Source: Pirellulaceae bacterium (GTDB lineage Bacteria; Planctomycetota; Planctomycetia; Pirellulales; Pirellulaceae). From it: a stretch of 64,000 bases of DNA. Each line of letters opens with the position of its first letter. The first letter of the stretch is position 1. Where the stretch lies: the NCBI GenBank assembly GCA_020852965.1, contig JADYZV010000185.1, positions 89,273-153,272 of the forward strand. Reading direction: 5' to 3'. The notes under the pieces were generated by a model. That model was not told where the DNA came from. It made no database searches and saw only the letters and a program-made list of their open reading frames with translations. Below are positions 8,881 through 17,798 of the stretch, in pieces. Both the position numbers and the translations under genes were made by a program.

Positions 8881-11800
8881 CTACATCGCTGCAGTGTGGC
8901 TGGGGATGTTGGTGATGAAGAGTTCTTGAGGAGACAAATGCTGGCGGGCTAGGTTGACTAGGTGCTGATGGTGAGTGAAAAAAATCACCTGCGTGCGATG
9001 CGATAGCTCAGCCAACACGTGCAGTGTGGCTACAGAACGAGCGTCATCAAAGTTCATCAGGATGTCGTCAACAATCAGCGGGATCGGTTCGTGGTGTGAC
9101 AGCCAAGCTTCTAAGCTGGCCAAGCGCAGCGCCAAATATAATTGATCGCAGGTACCGTCGCTCATCCCTTCGACCAATACTCGAGTACCATTGCGAAGGC
9201 CAGCCAGTATGGGCTCTCCCTTTTCGTTGTATTCGGCTTGCAGACCGGAGTATTGCCCAAGGGTTATCTGCTGGAAGATCTGGCTGGCGCGACCGAGAAT
9301 CGGACCTTGGTTCTTTTCGCGATGTCGCTCGATGGCTGCTTTGAGTACGACGGCGGCTACACGGCGCACGGCCAGCGATTGCAGTTCGACCTCCAATTGC
9401 GCGGCGATACTTTCGCACTGGGCATTCGCTTCAGCGGCTCGGCTGCTTCCGTCGAATTTCTGTAGCTCGATCTCGGCGGCACGAATCTGTCCAATGACGG
9501 CATCGCGCTGCTCTTTCAATTCAGCCAATGTCTGCTCAGCGAGAGCCATTCGCTGTTGGAGCGATTGTTCGCAACTCAACTCTTTTTCCACTTCGGCTAC
9601 AAAGTCAGGCAAGGTGGCTCCGGCACAAAAACCGAGTATTTCGTCTTCTAATTCGCTGGCGGCCAGCTCGTGCTCGCGGCGCTCACGAGCTTGATCGGCT
9701 GCGGGGGCGAGTTGATCGTAGTCGCTGACTTGCGCTTGTCGCAGCATCTCGTCGAGCTGAATCTTGGCTTGTTCGCCGCGCTGCTGCGCTTGTTGGAGCG
9801 CCAGGGTCAATTCGGCTTGACGCGCGATCAAGCCTTTGTGCTCGCGGTCGGCCACGCGAGCTTGTTCCAATTGTTGGACTAGCGCGCTAAGCGCCTGTTC
9901 GGCCGGCAGCTTGTGCAATTCGGGGGCGATCGCGGCGCACAGCGAGGCTACATCGGTTGAAAACAATTGTGCATCGCGATCGATGTGCTGCAAGCGCGTG
10001 CGGAAGCGATCGACCTCCTTGAATTTGGAAAATAGATCTCCTAGCGTATCCAAGCGGTTGTTGGCTTGCTCGGGGAGTGCGCTCTGTTCTAAGCCCAGGC
10101 GTTCCATTTCACTGGCCCACTCGCTTTGCAAATCGCCCAATTCGGTTTCGAATCTAGCGAATTCGGCTTGAGCCGCAGCCAATTTGGCTCGATCGTCGCG
10201 CAGTTGATCGTTCCATTGCTCGTGGCGGCTGACCTGGCTGGTCAGTTCGGTGAGTTTATCATCGACCCATTGCGTTAATTCAAGCAACGCGGGTTGTTCC
10301 GCCTTCTTGGGAGAGGATGAATGGGGATTTCTGTTAGAGCTTACGGGATCCAGCGTGTCGCGTATCTGTTTCAGTCGCTGGGTCAATTCGGTTAGCTGCT
10401 TCCGCTTGTGCGTGCAGTCTGATTCGAGCTGTCGCAGTTGCTTGAGTTGCTGTGAGAGCTGGTCTAGTTGTCGTAGCCAGTCCTGCATTTCATCGGGAGC
10501 TAGCGGAGTGATACCCGTTGGAGTCCACAATGCCTGCCAACGTTGCTCGATTTCCGCTCGCTGCGATTGCGTCTGTTGAAGTTCTGCTTGTCGTTTGGCA
10601 TAGCGTGTAGAGATCTGGGCAAGATCGTTGTGCAGCTTAGCTTTGGTGGCTACGCGATTGGCGTCGGTTCGCAAGGCATCGGCGATTCGATCCGCTTCTA
10701 GGACCGCATGCTGATAGGCGCTAGTCAAATCGCTCGACTCAGGGAAGTTCTTCAAATAGTCATGCAGCGCGGTGTCGTCTGTGGTTTTAGATTCCCAAGT
10801 GGCAACGAACAGTTGCCAGCCATATTGTCTGAGTCGTCGCATGCGATCCAGTTCGGCCAGAGTGGGGACCGCTTGTCCCGATTCGAGCTGCGACAACTGA
10901 GCCGACAAGGCGTCGCGCTGCTGTTCATCTTCGGCTAGTGTGCGATTCAATGCCTGCAGTTGACCATCGGCGGTAGAGAATTCCGTTTCGAAACGGTCGA
11001 GGCTAGCTGAGGAGGGGAGCGGTAGACATTCCAACTCCGTCAATTGTCCGGAGAATAGTGGAAGTTTCTTGAGAGCCAATTCGACTTGACGTTGCATTTT
11101 GCCGCGGTCTGCTTCGGCTTGGTTCAGCTCCGCTTGCACGTCCCCTTGTTGTTGAACTGCGCGCAACGAGGCGCGGAGCGCGGGTAGATCGAAGGTGATT
11201 GGTTGGACGGATAGGCGTTGCTCGCCACTGCTGATGTCCAATTGAAGTTGTTCGCAATTTTTGCGTTGGGCTTGCAAGCGTTCGAGTTGCCGCTGGAGTT
11301 GAGTTCCTAGACTGCGGATCTTGACCGTTTTGTCTCGAGGCAGACGTAGTTCTTCGATGGTGGACAGGTCGGGGCTGCGATCGAGCTCGCGCATGAGTTC
11401 TTGAGCTTCGCTTTCGCTGTCTCGGCAGCGAGCTTCGACCGCAGGCCGATCTACGAGCGACTTGCGAATACCGCCAACTCGATCGCGCAGTGCTTCGATC
11501 GCGTCGAAGGCGGCGAGGATCGCCGGCGGCACGATCAGAGATTCCAATTGAGCTGCGATCTTCGCCAGTTCGGTAGTTGCACCACTGGATTGCATCTGAC
11601 CAGTTTTCAGTTCGAGCAGCAGCTCGTTTGTGTGTTTTGCAAAGTCGCCTTCTAAACGCGGCACGTGTGCCAGAAGCTGTAGTTTCTGTTTACGAGTCTT
11701 CCAGCGATCGATGGGTGCCGAGGCCGATTCGATGCGCTGTAGTCGAGTCAATTCAGCTTGGATTTGGCTGAGCTGCTGATCGAGCTCGGCCTTGCGCTGC

Positions 11801-12453
11801 CGTTGCTGTTGGTGCTGTTGGTCACAGGTTTTCCAAGTATCGACGGTCTCTTGAGCGGCCCCAACCGCTTTGCGATGTTCGAGGTAGTCTTGCAAGTGTT
11901 GCTGAATGGAACCGCTGCGGAGCGTACTTTTGAGCAGTGCGTCGGCCTCTGTTTGAAGGTCGTTTTGCAACTGCTGTAGATTGACGACGCCAGCTCCGGC
12001 GGCGAACAACAACTCTCCCAATCGCCCTTTTCCAGCAGCGATGTCCTGTCCCCCCTCGCGCAAACGATGGTGGTTAATTCCGAACATCGACTGGAAGAAC
12101 TCCTGGTCGACATCCCCCATGAATCGCAGCAGCGCATCGTCCGCAACAGGCTCTTGATCTTGGCCACAGCGCAGCGATAGCTTTTGAGCCTTGCGGCGCA
12201 CGGAGGTTAGCTGTGTGCCATCGCTGTGTTCTAAACGCGCGCCAACGCGTAGCGACTTGTAGGGATGCTGGAAATCGTCGGGAGTGCTTGAGGGAAAGCC
12301 GTATAGGAAATGAGTGATCGCGCGCAGCGATGAACTCTTCCCCGCCTCGTTGGGGCCGTACAGAATATGCAGCCCGTGCGAACCCGCCGACAAGTCGAGT
12401 TGACAATCGGTAAACGGCCCGAAGGCGATCAATTGGAGTTCAGCAATCTTCAC
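8881..12453 (-). CDS. YhaN-like AAA / SbcC-type SMC ATPase
   Basis: The 1190-residue product has the SMC/Rad50 layout. The N-terminus is MKIAELQLIAFGPFTDCQLD with Walker A GPNEAGKSS (about residues 34-42). About 900 residues of coiled coil rich in Gln, Glu and Leu follow. The C-terminal ATPase half carries a signature-like VEGMSDGTCDQLYLALRLA and Walker B PLIVDDILMNFDD, then a HQHLV segment. This matches the YhaN group rather than classical SbcC, because I see no CxxC zinc hook in the coil. Its partner metallophosphoesterase lies upstream on the same strand, 350 bp away. Together they are expected to form a DNA-end-processing nuclease complex in the cytoplasm. The start ATG is supported by the conserved first residues. 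Confidence 0.9.
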   Translation of the reverse strand: MKIAELQLIAFGPFTDCQLDLSAGSHGLHILYGPNEAGKSSSLRAITHFLYGFPSSTPDDFQHPYKSLRVGARLEHSDGTQLTSVRRKAQKLSLRCGQDQEPVADDALLRFMGDVDQEFFQSMFGINHHRLREGGQDIAAGKGRLGELLFAAGAGVVNLQQLQNDLQTEADALLKSTLRSGSIQQHLQDYLEHRKAVGAAQETVDTWKTCDQQHQQQRQRKAELDQQLSQIQAELTRLQRIESASAPIDRWKTRKQKLQLLAHVPRLEGDFAKHTNELLLELKTGQMQSSGATTELAKIAAQLESLIVPPAILAAFDAIEALRDRVGGIRKSLVDRPAVEARCRDSESEAQELMRELDRSPDLSTIEELRLPRDKTVKIRSLGTQLQRQLERLQAQRKNCEQLQLDISSGEQRLSVQPITFDLPALRASLRAVQQQGDVQAELNQAEADRGKMQRQVELALKKLPLFSGQLTELECLPLPSSASLDRFETEFSTADGQLQALNRTLAEDEQQRDALSAQLSQLESGQAVPTLAELDRMRRLRQYGWQLFVATWESKTTDDTALHDYLKNFPESSDLTSAYQHAVLEADRIADALRTDANRVATKAKLHNDLAQISTRYAKRQAELQQTQSQRAEIEQRWQALWTPTGITPLAPDEMQDWLRQLDQLSQQLKQLRQLESDCTHKRKQLTELTQRLKQIRDTLDPVSSNRNPHSSSPKKAEQPALLELTQWVDDKLTELTSQVSRHEQWNDQLRDDRAKLAAAQAEFARFETELGDLQSEWASEMERLGLEQSALPEQANNRLDTLGDLFSKFKEVDRFRTRLQHIDRDAQLFSTDVASLCAAIAPELHKLPAEQALSALVQQLEQARVADREHKGLIARQAELTLALQQAQQRGEQAKIQLDEMLRQAQVSDYDQLAPAADQARERREHELAASELEDEILGFCAGATLPDFVAEVEKELSCEQSLQQRMALAEQTLAELKEQRDAVIGQIRAAEIELQKFDGSSRAAEANAQCESIAAQLEVELQSLAVRRVAAVVLKAAIERHREKNQGPILGRASQIFQQITLGQYSGLQAEYNEKGEPILAGLRNGTRVLVEGMSDGTCDQLYLALRLASLEAWLSHHEPIPLIVDDILMNFDDARSVATLHVLAELSHRTQVIFFTHHQHLVNLARQHLSPQELFITNIPSHTAAM

Positions 12454-12480
12454 GGTGATTTCTATATATGGTTTTGAAGT

Positions 12481-12596
12481 ATTGGACCCCTGTGAGCTTG
12501 CCTCACAGGTGAACGAGTTTTGGAGCTAGATGCGTTCGCCATAAGCATTGGACCCCTGTGAGCTTGCCTCACCGGTGAACGAGTTTTGGAAATAGA
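12481..12596. repeat. Two copies of the CCTGTGAG-CTTGC-CTCACAGG hairpin repeat
   Basis: Units at 12481-12530 and 12547-12596 are nearly identical (ATTGGACCCCTGTGAGCTTG, then CTCACAGGTGAACGAGTTTTGG), with a period of 66 bp. Unit 1 has an 8-bp perfect stem around CTTGC. Unit 2 has one stem mismatch. Read on the minus strand they match the TTCACC...GAGGCAAGCTC...GGGGTC core of the 55-bp array at 14.5 kb. Confidence 0.85.
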
Positions 12597-12625
12597 TCGA
12601 GGGCCTCACCAACGCCCCCATTTTT

Positions 12626-12660
12626 CCATCCGCTCGCCACCTCAGGTGGCGAGCGGATGG
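12626..12660. repeat. Perfect 17-bp inverted repeat
   Basis: CCATCCGCTCGCCACCT at 12626-12642 is mirrored exactly by 12644-12660 around one central base. It lies in the yhaO-yhaN gap. A degenerate member of the CAGCTTG hairpin family follows at about 12704-12738. There is no flanking T-run. Confidence 0.85.
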
Positions 12661-12804
12661 GAAAGTGGTAAGGCCAGGGTGTTTTAAACGTGCTCTACTC
12701 ATAAAACTTGGCTCACGCCAGACAAGCTGTCATGGGGCCGATGCGGAATCGAGATGTATGGTATAGCGAGCCGCGCGGGAGGGTAGCTTACAATTTGATT
12801 TAAT

Positions 12805-14124
12805 TTAAGGAGGTGAATCTGTAGTGCCGTGTTGCAGACGGTGAGTCAGCAGGGATTCGGCTTGGGACAATACTCCGGCCAGCCAGTCATCGGCTTGGGG
12901 ATCGTCTTGATCAGCGGCCTGAGTGAAGTTGAGTGTGCCGGGTTTTGTGGCCGCTCCTACGAGGCTCTTTAATTCGGGGGGGAGCTTGTTGATCACTGGC
13001 TGGAAATCAAAGCCGAGCGCATCGAGCTGCTGAGGCTGTGTGCGCAGTTGAGCGAAGAGTTCGGTTAGCTCGCCCAGGGCGGCTTCGTCAATCATTGGAG
13101 TCGTACCGCCGCGAACCGGCAAGCTGGTGTGCAACTTTACTTTTTCAATCCACAGTTTTCCTTGGCCAATGTCGAGCGCGAGGCCACGCACTTGATGGAT
13201 CCAGTGATCTTGGTACGCTTGCAGTTCACGATGCAGCTTGGTGGCTCCCACGAGTTCGACCCGTACGGCCAGCGGCTTGCTTTCTGAACCGAGCACTAAT
13301 CGCGAGAGGTGACCGCTGACGCAACTGAGTACGTCATCGGAATGCTGGACGGAACTGACGTCTACTTGGGCAGTCTCCCAACGCATGACATCGAGCGGAT
13401 GAAAAACCGGTTCCAAACGACGATCATCGTGCACGGTAACAACGTAGCATCCCTTGGGGCCGCTCTCGCGAATATGCCTCCCCTGAATGTTGCCGGAAAA
13501 GGCGACAAACGGATCTTGGCAAAGAACTTCGCGCTTGTGAATATGCCCCAAGGCCCAGTAGTCGTAGCCTTTGAGCTTAAGCCCGTCGAGCGAACAGGGA
13601 GAGTAGCGATCGTGCCCTTCGCGGCCTTCGGCGCTGGTGTGCAAGAGGCCGATGTTCAAGCACCCTCGCTCGGCGGCTGGATAGGCTTGCGACAGATCTT
13701 CGAGTACACACTCGGTTGCGAAGCTCTGTCCATGAATGGCCACATCGAGCGTTTCCAAGTGGACGGTTTGTGGTTTTTTGTGCGATAGGAGCGTGACGTT
13801 GTCCGGGAGCGGTAGAGATCGCGTCATCTTGTTGGCCGCGTCGTGATTGCCCGCGATGAAGATTAGGGGGATGTCTGCTGCGCGCAGTCGCGTGGCCTGC
13901 TGGACAAAGTACATACCGGTCTGGAAGTTTTTCCAGTCACCGTCATACAAATCGCCGGCGATAAGTACAAATTGGACTTGTTGCTCGATTGCCAGATCGA
14001 CCAAGTTGCTCAGCCCCTCGCGCGGGGCCCGACGAATTTCGTCGACGGGTGCTCCTTCGTACCGCTGCAAGCCCTTGAGCGCGCTGTCTAAATGAATATC
14101 GGCGGCGTGGATGAATTTGAAAAT
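12805..14124 (-). CDS. YhaO/SbcD-like DNA repair metallophosphoesterase (probable ATT start)
   Basis: This calcineurin-like nuclease subunit carries all phosphoesterase motifs: HAADIHLD, IAGDLYDGD, IAGNHD and ALGHIHKRE. The Mn-binding set is therefore intact, and the protein should supply the nuclease activity for the YhaN-like ATPase downstream. The ORF track starts at TTG 14070 and so cuts off the first metal-binding motif. Upstream in the same frame the sequence reads IFKFIHAADIHLDSALKG. The usual start of this family, MFKFIHAADIHLDS, aligns with ATT at 14124. AAAGG lies 9 nt before that ATT. No ATG, GTG or TTG exists in frame between it and the TGA upstream. The C-terminal 60 residues are a less conserved tail. 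Confidence 0.88.
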   Translation of the reverse strand: MFKFIHAADIHLDSALKGLQRYEGAPVDEIRRAPREGLSNLVDLAIEQQVQFVLIAGDLYDGDWKNFQTGMYFVQQATRLRAADIPLIFIAGNHDAANKMTRSLPLPDNVTLLSHKKPQTVHLETLDVAIHGQSFATECVLEDLSQAYPAAERGCLNIGLLHTSAEGREGHDRYSPCSLDGLKLKGYDYWALGHIHKREVLCQDPFVAFSGNIQGRHIRESGPKGCYVVTVHDDRRLEPVFHPLDVMRWETAQVDVSSVQHSDDVLSCVSGHLSRLVLGSESKPLAVRVELVGATKLHRELQAYQDHWIHQVRGLALDIGQGKLWIEKVKLHTSLPVRGGTTPMIDEAALGELTELFAQLRTQPQQLDALGFDFQPVINKLPPELKSLVGAATKPGTLNFTQAADQDDPQADDWLAGVLSQAESLLTHRLQHGTTDSPP

Positions 14125-14253
14125 GGTGAACAGCCTTTGATGTAGCGAAACGCGGTGAGGTGTTTGAACGAGTCGTCAAAGTGCGTGAGAATAGAAATAT
14201 AGGCATTGCCGGTGGTTTGGGCCATGACGTTGAGCGGATGCGTTTGCGACTTT

Positions 14254-14331
14254 ATCCGTGCTCCGGCTCTGCCATCCGTGCTTCCACAGCGACAGGAAAA
14301 CTAGCACGGATGGCAGAGCCGGAGCACGGAT
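14254..14331. repeat. Perfect 29-bp inverted repeat with 20-nt loop
   Basis: The arms 14254-14282 and 14303-14331 are exact reverse complements. Each arm itself contains ATCCGTGCT twice around CCGGCTCTGC, so each arm is also an internal direct repeat. It lies upstream of the yhaO-like gene and of the tandem array. It is followed by about 150 bp in which I see no gene. Confidence 0.9.
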
Positions 14332-14490
14332 GACAGGCTGGGAAAATGCAAAAGGGTGTTGGAACGTGCTTCCTAGAGCGTCTGCTTGGACTGGACAATT
14401 GTCGCGTGGACGAGGAAAATATGAAATCAGATTGGTAATCGCTGCGGGGGACACTGGAGGGGGCGGATCGATCAACGGCTAGGTAGAAAA

Positions 14491-14820
14491 CTGATTCACC
14501 GGCGAGGCAAGCTCGCAGGGGTCTAACAAACGGCTCGATTGATTACTGATTCACCGGCGAGGCAAGCTCGCAGGGGTCTAAGTAACGGCTCGATTGATTA
14601 CTGATCCACCGGCGAGGCTAGCTCGCAGGGGTCTAAGAAACGGCTCGATTGATTGCTGATCCACCGGCGAGGCAAGCTCGCAGAGGTCTAAGAAACGGCT
14701 CGATTGATTACTGATCCACCGGCTAGGCGAGCTCGAATGGGTCTAAGAGACGGTTAGATAAGATAGAAAAGTGACTCACCGGCGAGGCAGGCTCGTAGGG
14801 GTCTAAGTAATAGTCCGAAC
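14491..14820. repeat. Tandem array of a 55-bp repeat, six copies
   Basis: Units start at 14491, 14546, 14601, 14656, 14711 and 14771. The first five are spaced exactly 55 bp and the last 60 bp. The consensus is CTGATYCACCGGCGAGGCAA, then GCTCGCAGGGGTCTAA and an ACGGCTCGATTGATTA linker. Each unit contains the GCGAG-GCAAG-CTCGC hairpin, which degrades towards the right end. The array ends just upstream of the squalene-cyclase-like gene. The linkers are the same in each unit, so this is not a CRISPR array. Confidence 0.92.
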
Positions 14821-14842
14821 GCTTCGAAAGCGAAATGCAAGC

Positions 14843-17629
14843 ATGACCGACCGCATGCGGTTTTCCGAAATGGCTGGCATCCAAGCTCAGCGCGAGGAGA
14901 TGGAATCGATTTGGCCACTGAACGCAGTACTGTGCTTGTTGGGCGCGTCGGTATTGGGCGTGGCCTTCTATTTTCTTGATCCTGCAGATCCGCGACCACT
15001 ATACAACCCGTGGAGCTATGCAATCGCGACACCGATCGTGCTGCTGGTGCTATCGGCGCTGCTCAGCACGGTGGTCAGCCGCGTGGTCGAGAAGTCGATG
15101 CAAATGGCCTTTCTGCTCAGTGTCCTGATCCACTTGGTGTTGATGGTAGCCGCCGTGAATGTGGTCATCTTTTCACGCATGTGGCCCGACGTGCTCGATT
15201 CTTTGGCGCAGCAGCGCGAAGAACTCAAACGAGAAAAGCTGCAAGCCAAACAGTACATTCGTCTATCGAATACTACGCAAACAGGGCGTCGTCCGGACTA
15301 TCTGAGGCCGGTCGAGACCGTGCATCAGCCGACCGAGGTCGAACCGGTCGACACGCCCATGTTGACGCTGGCTCGCTCCGATCGAGCTAATCTGGTGAGC
15401 CCATCGCCTAAGATCGAGTTGAGCCATACGCCGCATCTGCTCGAGCGCAATCAGCCAGCGACCTCCACTCCCCGCAGTACAGAGCAAGCGGCTTCGTTGT
15501 CGAGAAGCCTATCGAATACTCCGCGTTTGAAAACTTCTGCACCGATCCCTGAGTCTCAAGTGCTCGAGCTTTCCGAGCCCGCCGCGTTGGCCCCTTCGTC
15601 GTCAGCCTTGGCACGCAAACAGCCGCGACAGGCAGCCGAGCTGTCTCGGGCACCCAGGCTGCCCAGTGCTGGCACAGCCGCCGCGTCAGGGTTGACTACA
15701 CCGCGAGAACAGCGGCGTAGTGCAGCGGCGCAAGTCCCCAGACCGAGTGTAAACGATACGGCCGTTTCATTGCCGCGCAATACTGCTGGAGGCACGTTGG
15801 GGTCCGCCGGCCCGAGCTCGTTGCCGGTTCGCGGGATGGAATCGATCGGGAGTACCGATCCGGTTCCCAGTCAGGAGGTCGTGCTAGGTGCGGTTTCCGC
15901 TCAGCAGCGTCGCTCGTCCGTGCAACGCTGGCGCGCCAGTCAACTGCCTGAACTCGGAGCACCGCAAAGCCTTAGTGCGTCGGAGCAGCGTCGTTTATCG
16001 AGCGGTTTTCAAGGGCGCTCGCCAGCCCAATTGTCGCAAGCGCAAGAGGAGGGCGCGGCGGCCGTGCGCGATGTGGCTGGACTCAGCGGTGCCGATCTGG
16101 AGTTGGAGCGATCTTCGATTAGCCGTAGCGGTCAGCCGGGACCGACCGTGGTGCGCGGGGTTGACGAGCTGCTTAGTCAGCTTGAAACGCAGGCTGACGC
16201 AGCGTCTTTGGACACCGCGCAGGGTGCCAAGACCTCAGACGCTGTTGCCGCGCTCGATGCAGCAGCCAGTTTAACGCTATCGCGACGCGGTGGCGCTACG
16301 GGAAGTGCAATGAACGGTCTCGCTCCGCCTTCAACACTACTGGATATCGAGCAAACGTCTGGCGTTGGCGGTATTGCTCCTAAGCCGAATCCAATCGGTG
16401 GATTGATCAATCGCCGCGATGTGGCGCTCGACGATTGGGCACCTCCGCAACTCGAATCGCAGCGGTTCGCGCGGCAAGACATCGGTGGTCCGCTGGCGGC
16501 CGGCCAAGTCGCTTTGCCCAAGCCCGCGTTTCAACAGCGCATCGATCGGCTCAAGGATCGCAATCCGCGAGACGAATCGTGGCTCGCCCCTCAAACCGAG
16601 TTGGCCATCGAACGCGGTTTGGAGTTTTTGGCCAAACACCAACGTTCCGATGGCTCATGGCGACTGCAAGACTTCGATACTCAGGTACTCATGCGCAGCG
16701 ATACGGCGGCGACAGGTTTGGCACTGCTATCCTTTCAGGGTGCCGGCTATACCCACAATCAATTCAAGTATGCGGGGACCGTTAAAAGAGCAGTACAGTT
16801 TTTGGTAAGTCATCAGCGGGCCAATGGCGATTTATACATTCCACAGGACCCGGCATCGGACCAGAACGCTTGGCTGTACTCGCACGGAATCGCCTCATTG
16901 GCGCTGTGTGAAGCGGTGGGGATGACACAAGACGAGCAACTACGACCTGCAGCTCAGAAGGCGATCGACTTTATGGTCGCCAGCCAAGATCCGCAACTCG
17001 GCGGCTGGCGTTATCGTCCCGGGGCGGGGGCAGATACCAGCGTTACCGGTTGGTTCATGATGGCTTTCAAAAGTGGGCAACTGGCGGGCTTGAACGTTCC
17101 TGAAACGACATTCGATGCGATCGAGAAGTATTTGGCGGCCAGCCAGGCACCGAGCGGCGAAGCCTATTTGTATCGCTATAATCCGTATGCTGCCGACACG
17201 CCACAGCAGCGTCATGGTCTGGCCCCCACATCGGTCATGACCAGCGTTGGTCTGTTGATGCGACTCTATTTTGGCTGGAAACGCGATCGTGCCGAGATGA
17301 TGGACGGAGCGGATTACCTATTGGCACATCCCCCCGAAAACGGCAGCCTGGCAGCCAGTCGTCGCGATACGTACTACTGGTACTACGCTACCCAAGTCAT
17401 GTTTCACATGCGCGGCGAGCGTTGGGAGAAATGGCACGATCGACTCTACCCACTGCTGATCAATAGCCAAGTCGTCGACGGGGAGCTAGCGGGAAGCTGG
17501 GACCCGAACTATCCCACACCCGATTTATGGGCGCGTTATGGCGGTCGCTTGTACGTGACGACCCTCAATCTATTATCATTAGAGGTCAGCTATCGCCATT
17601 TGCCACTCTACGAGGCGGCTGCGCAATAA
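14843..17629 (+). CDS. Membrane protein with C-terminal squalene-cyclase/prenyltransferase-like domain
   Basis: The 928-residue product has three N-terminal membrane helices (LNAVLCLLGASVLGVAFYFL, ATPIVLLVLSALLSTVV, FLLSVLIHLVLMVAAVNVVIF). A Ser/Pro/Arg-rich low-complexity stretch of about 430 residues follows. The C-terminal half, from about residue 585, has repeated alpha-toroid motifs: LAIERGLEFLAKHQRSDGSW, AVQFLVSHQRANGD, AIDFMVASQDPQLGGWRY and ATQVMFHMRGERW. These QxxDGSW-like repeats are typical of squalene-hopene cyclase and prenyltransferase folds. I do not see a DXDD cyclase acid motif, so it is more likely a non-catalytic or peptide-handling relative. Large proteins of this type occur in planctomycetes, often near ExbBD/MotA genes. 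Its substrate is unknown. Confidence 0.8.
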   Translation: MTDRMRFSEMAGIQAQREEMESIWPLNAVLCLLGASVLGVAFYFLDPADPRPLYNPWSYAIATPIVLLVLSALLSTVVSRVVEKSMQMAFLLSVLIHLVLMVAAVNVVIFSRMWPDVLDSLAQQREELKREKLQAKQYIRLSNTTQTGRRPDYLRPVETVHQPTEVEPVDTPMLTLARSDRANLVSPSPKIELSHTPHLLERNQPATSTPRSTEQAASLSRSLSNTPRLKTSAPIPESQVLELSEPAALAPSSSALARKQPRQAAELSRAPRLPSAGTAAASGLTTPREQRRSAAAQVPRPSVNDTAVSLPRNTAGGTLGSAGPSSLPVRGMESIGSTDPVPSQEVVLGAVSAQQRRSSVQRWRASQLPELGAPQSLSASEQRRLSSGFQGRSPAQLSQAQEEGAAAVRDVAGLSGADLELERSSISRSGQPGPTVVRGVDELLSQLETQADAASLDTAQGAKTSDAVAALDAAASLTLSRRGGATGSAMNGLAPPSTLLDIEQTSGVGGIAPKPNPIGGLINRRDVALDDWAPPQLESQRFARQDIGGPLAAGQVALPKPAFQQRIDRLKDRNPRDESWLAPQTELAIERGLEFLAKHQRSDGSWRLQDFDTQVLMRSDTAATGLALLSFQGAGYTHNQFKYAGTVKRAVQFLVSHQRANGDLYIPQDPASDQNAWLYSHGIASLALCEAVGMTQDEQLRPAAQKAIDFMVASQDPQLGGWRYRPGAGADTSVTGWFMMAFKSGQLAGLNVPETTFDAIEKYLAASQAPSGEAYLYRYNPYAADTPQQRHGLAPTSVMTSVGLLMRLYFGWKRDRAEMMDGADYLLAHPPENGSLAASRRDTYYWYYATQVMFHMRGERWEKWHDRLYPLLINSQVVDGELAGSWDPNYPTPDLWARYGGRLYVTTLNLLSLEVSYRHLPLYEAAAQ

Positions 17630-17798
17630 ACTCGAAATGGCCTTGCCCTTCAGAAACGAGGCTCCCGCAAGGGCGCAGAGCTCGCAAAGAATTCAATTGG
17701 AGTTGCTTTGCGCATTCGCGTGAGATTGGAGAGCTAATGACGACCGATTTTTCCGTATCAACTATCAAGCCCCTTGCATTTCTACGAGAGACACCAAC

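Noticed and set aside
14491-14820. The 55-bp array as a CRISPR
   Set aside because: The linkers between the conserved parts are the same in each unit, there are no unique spacers, and no cas gene is present.
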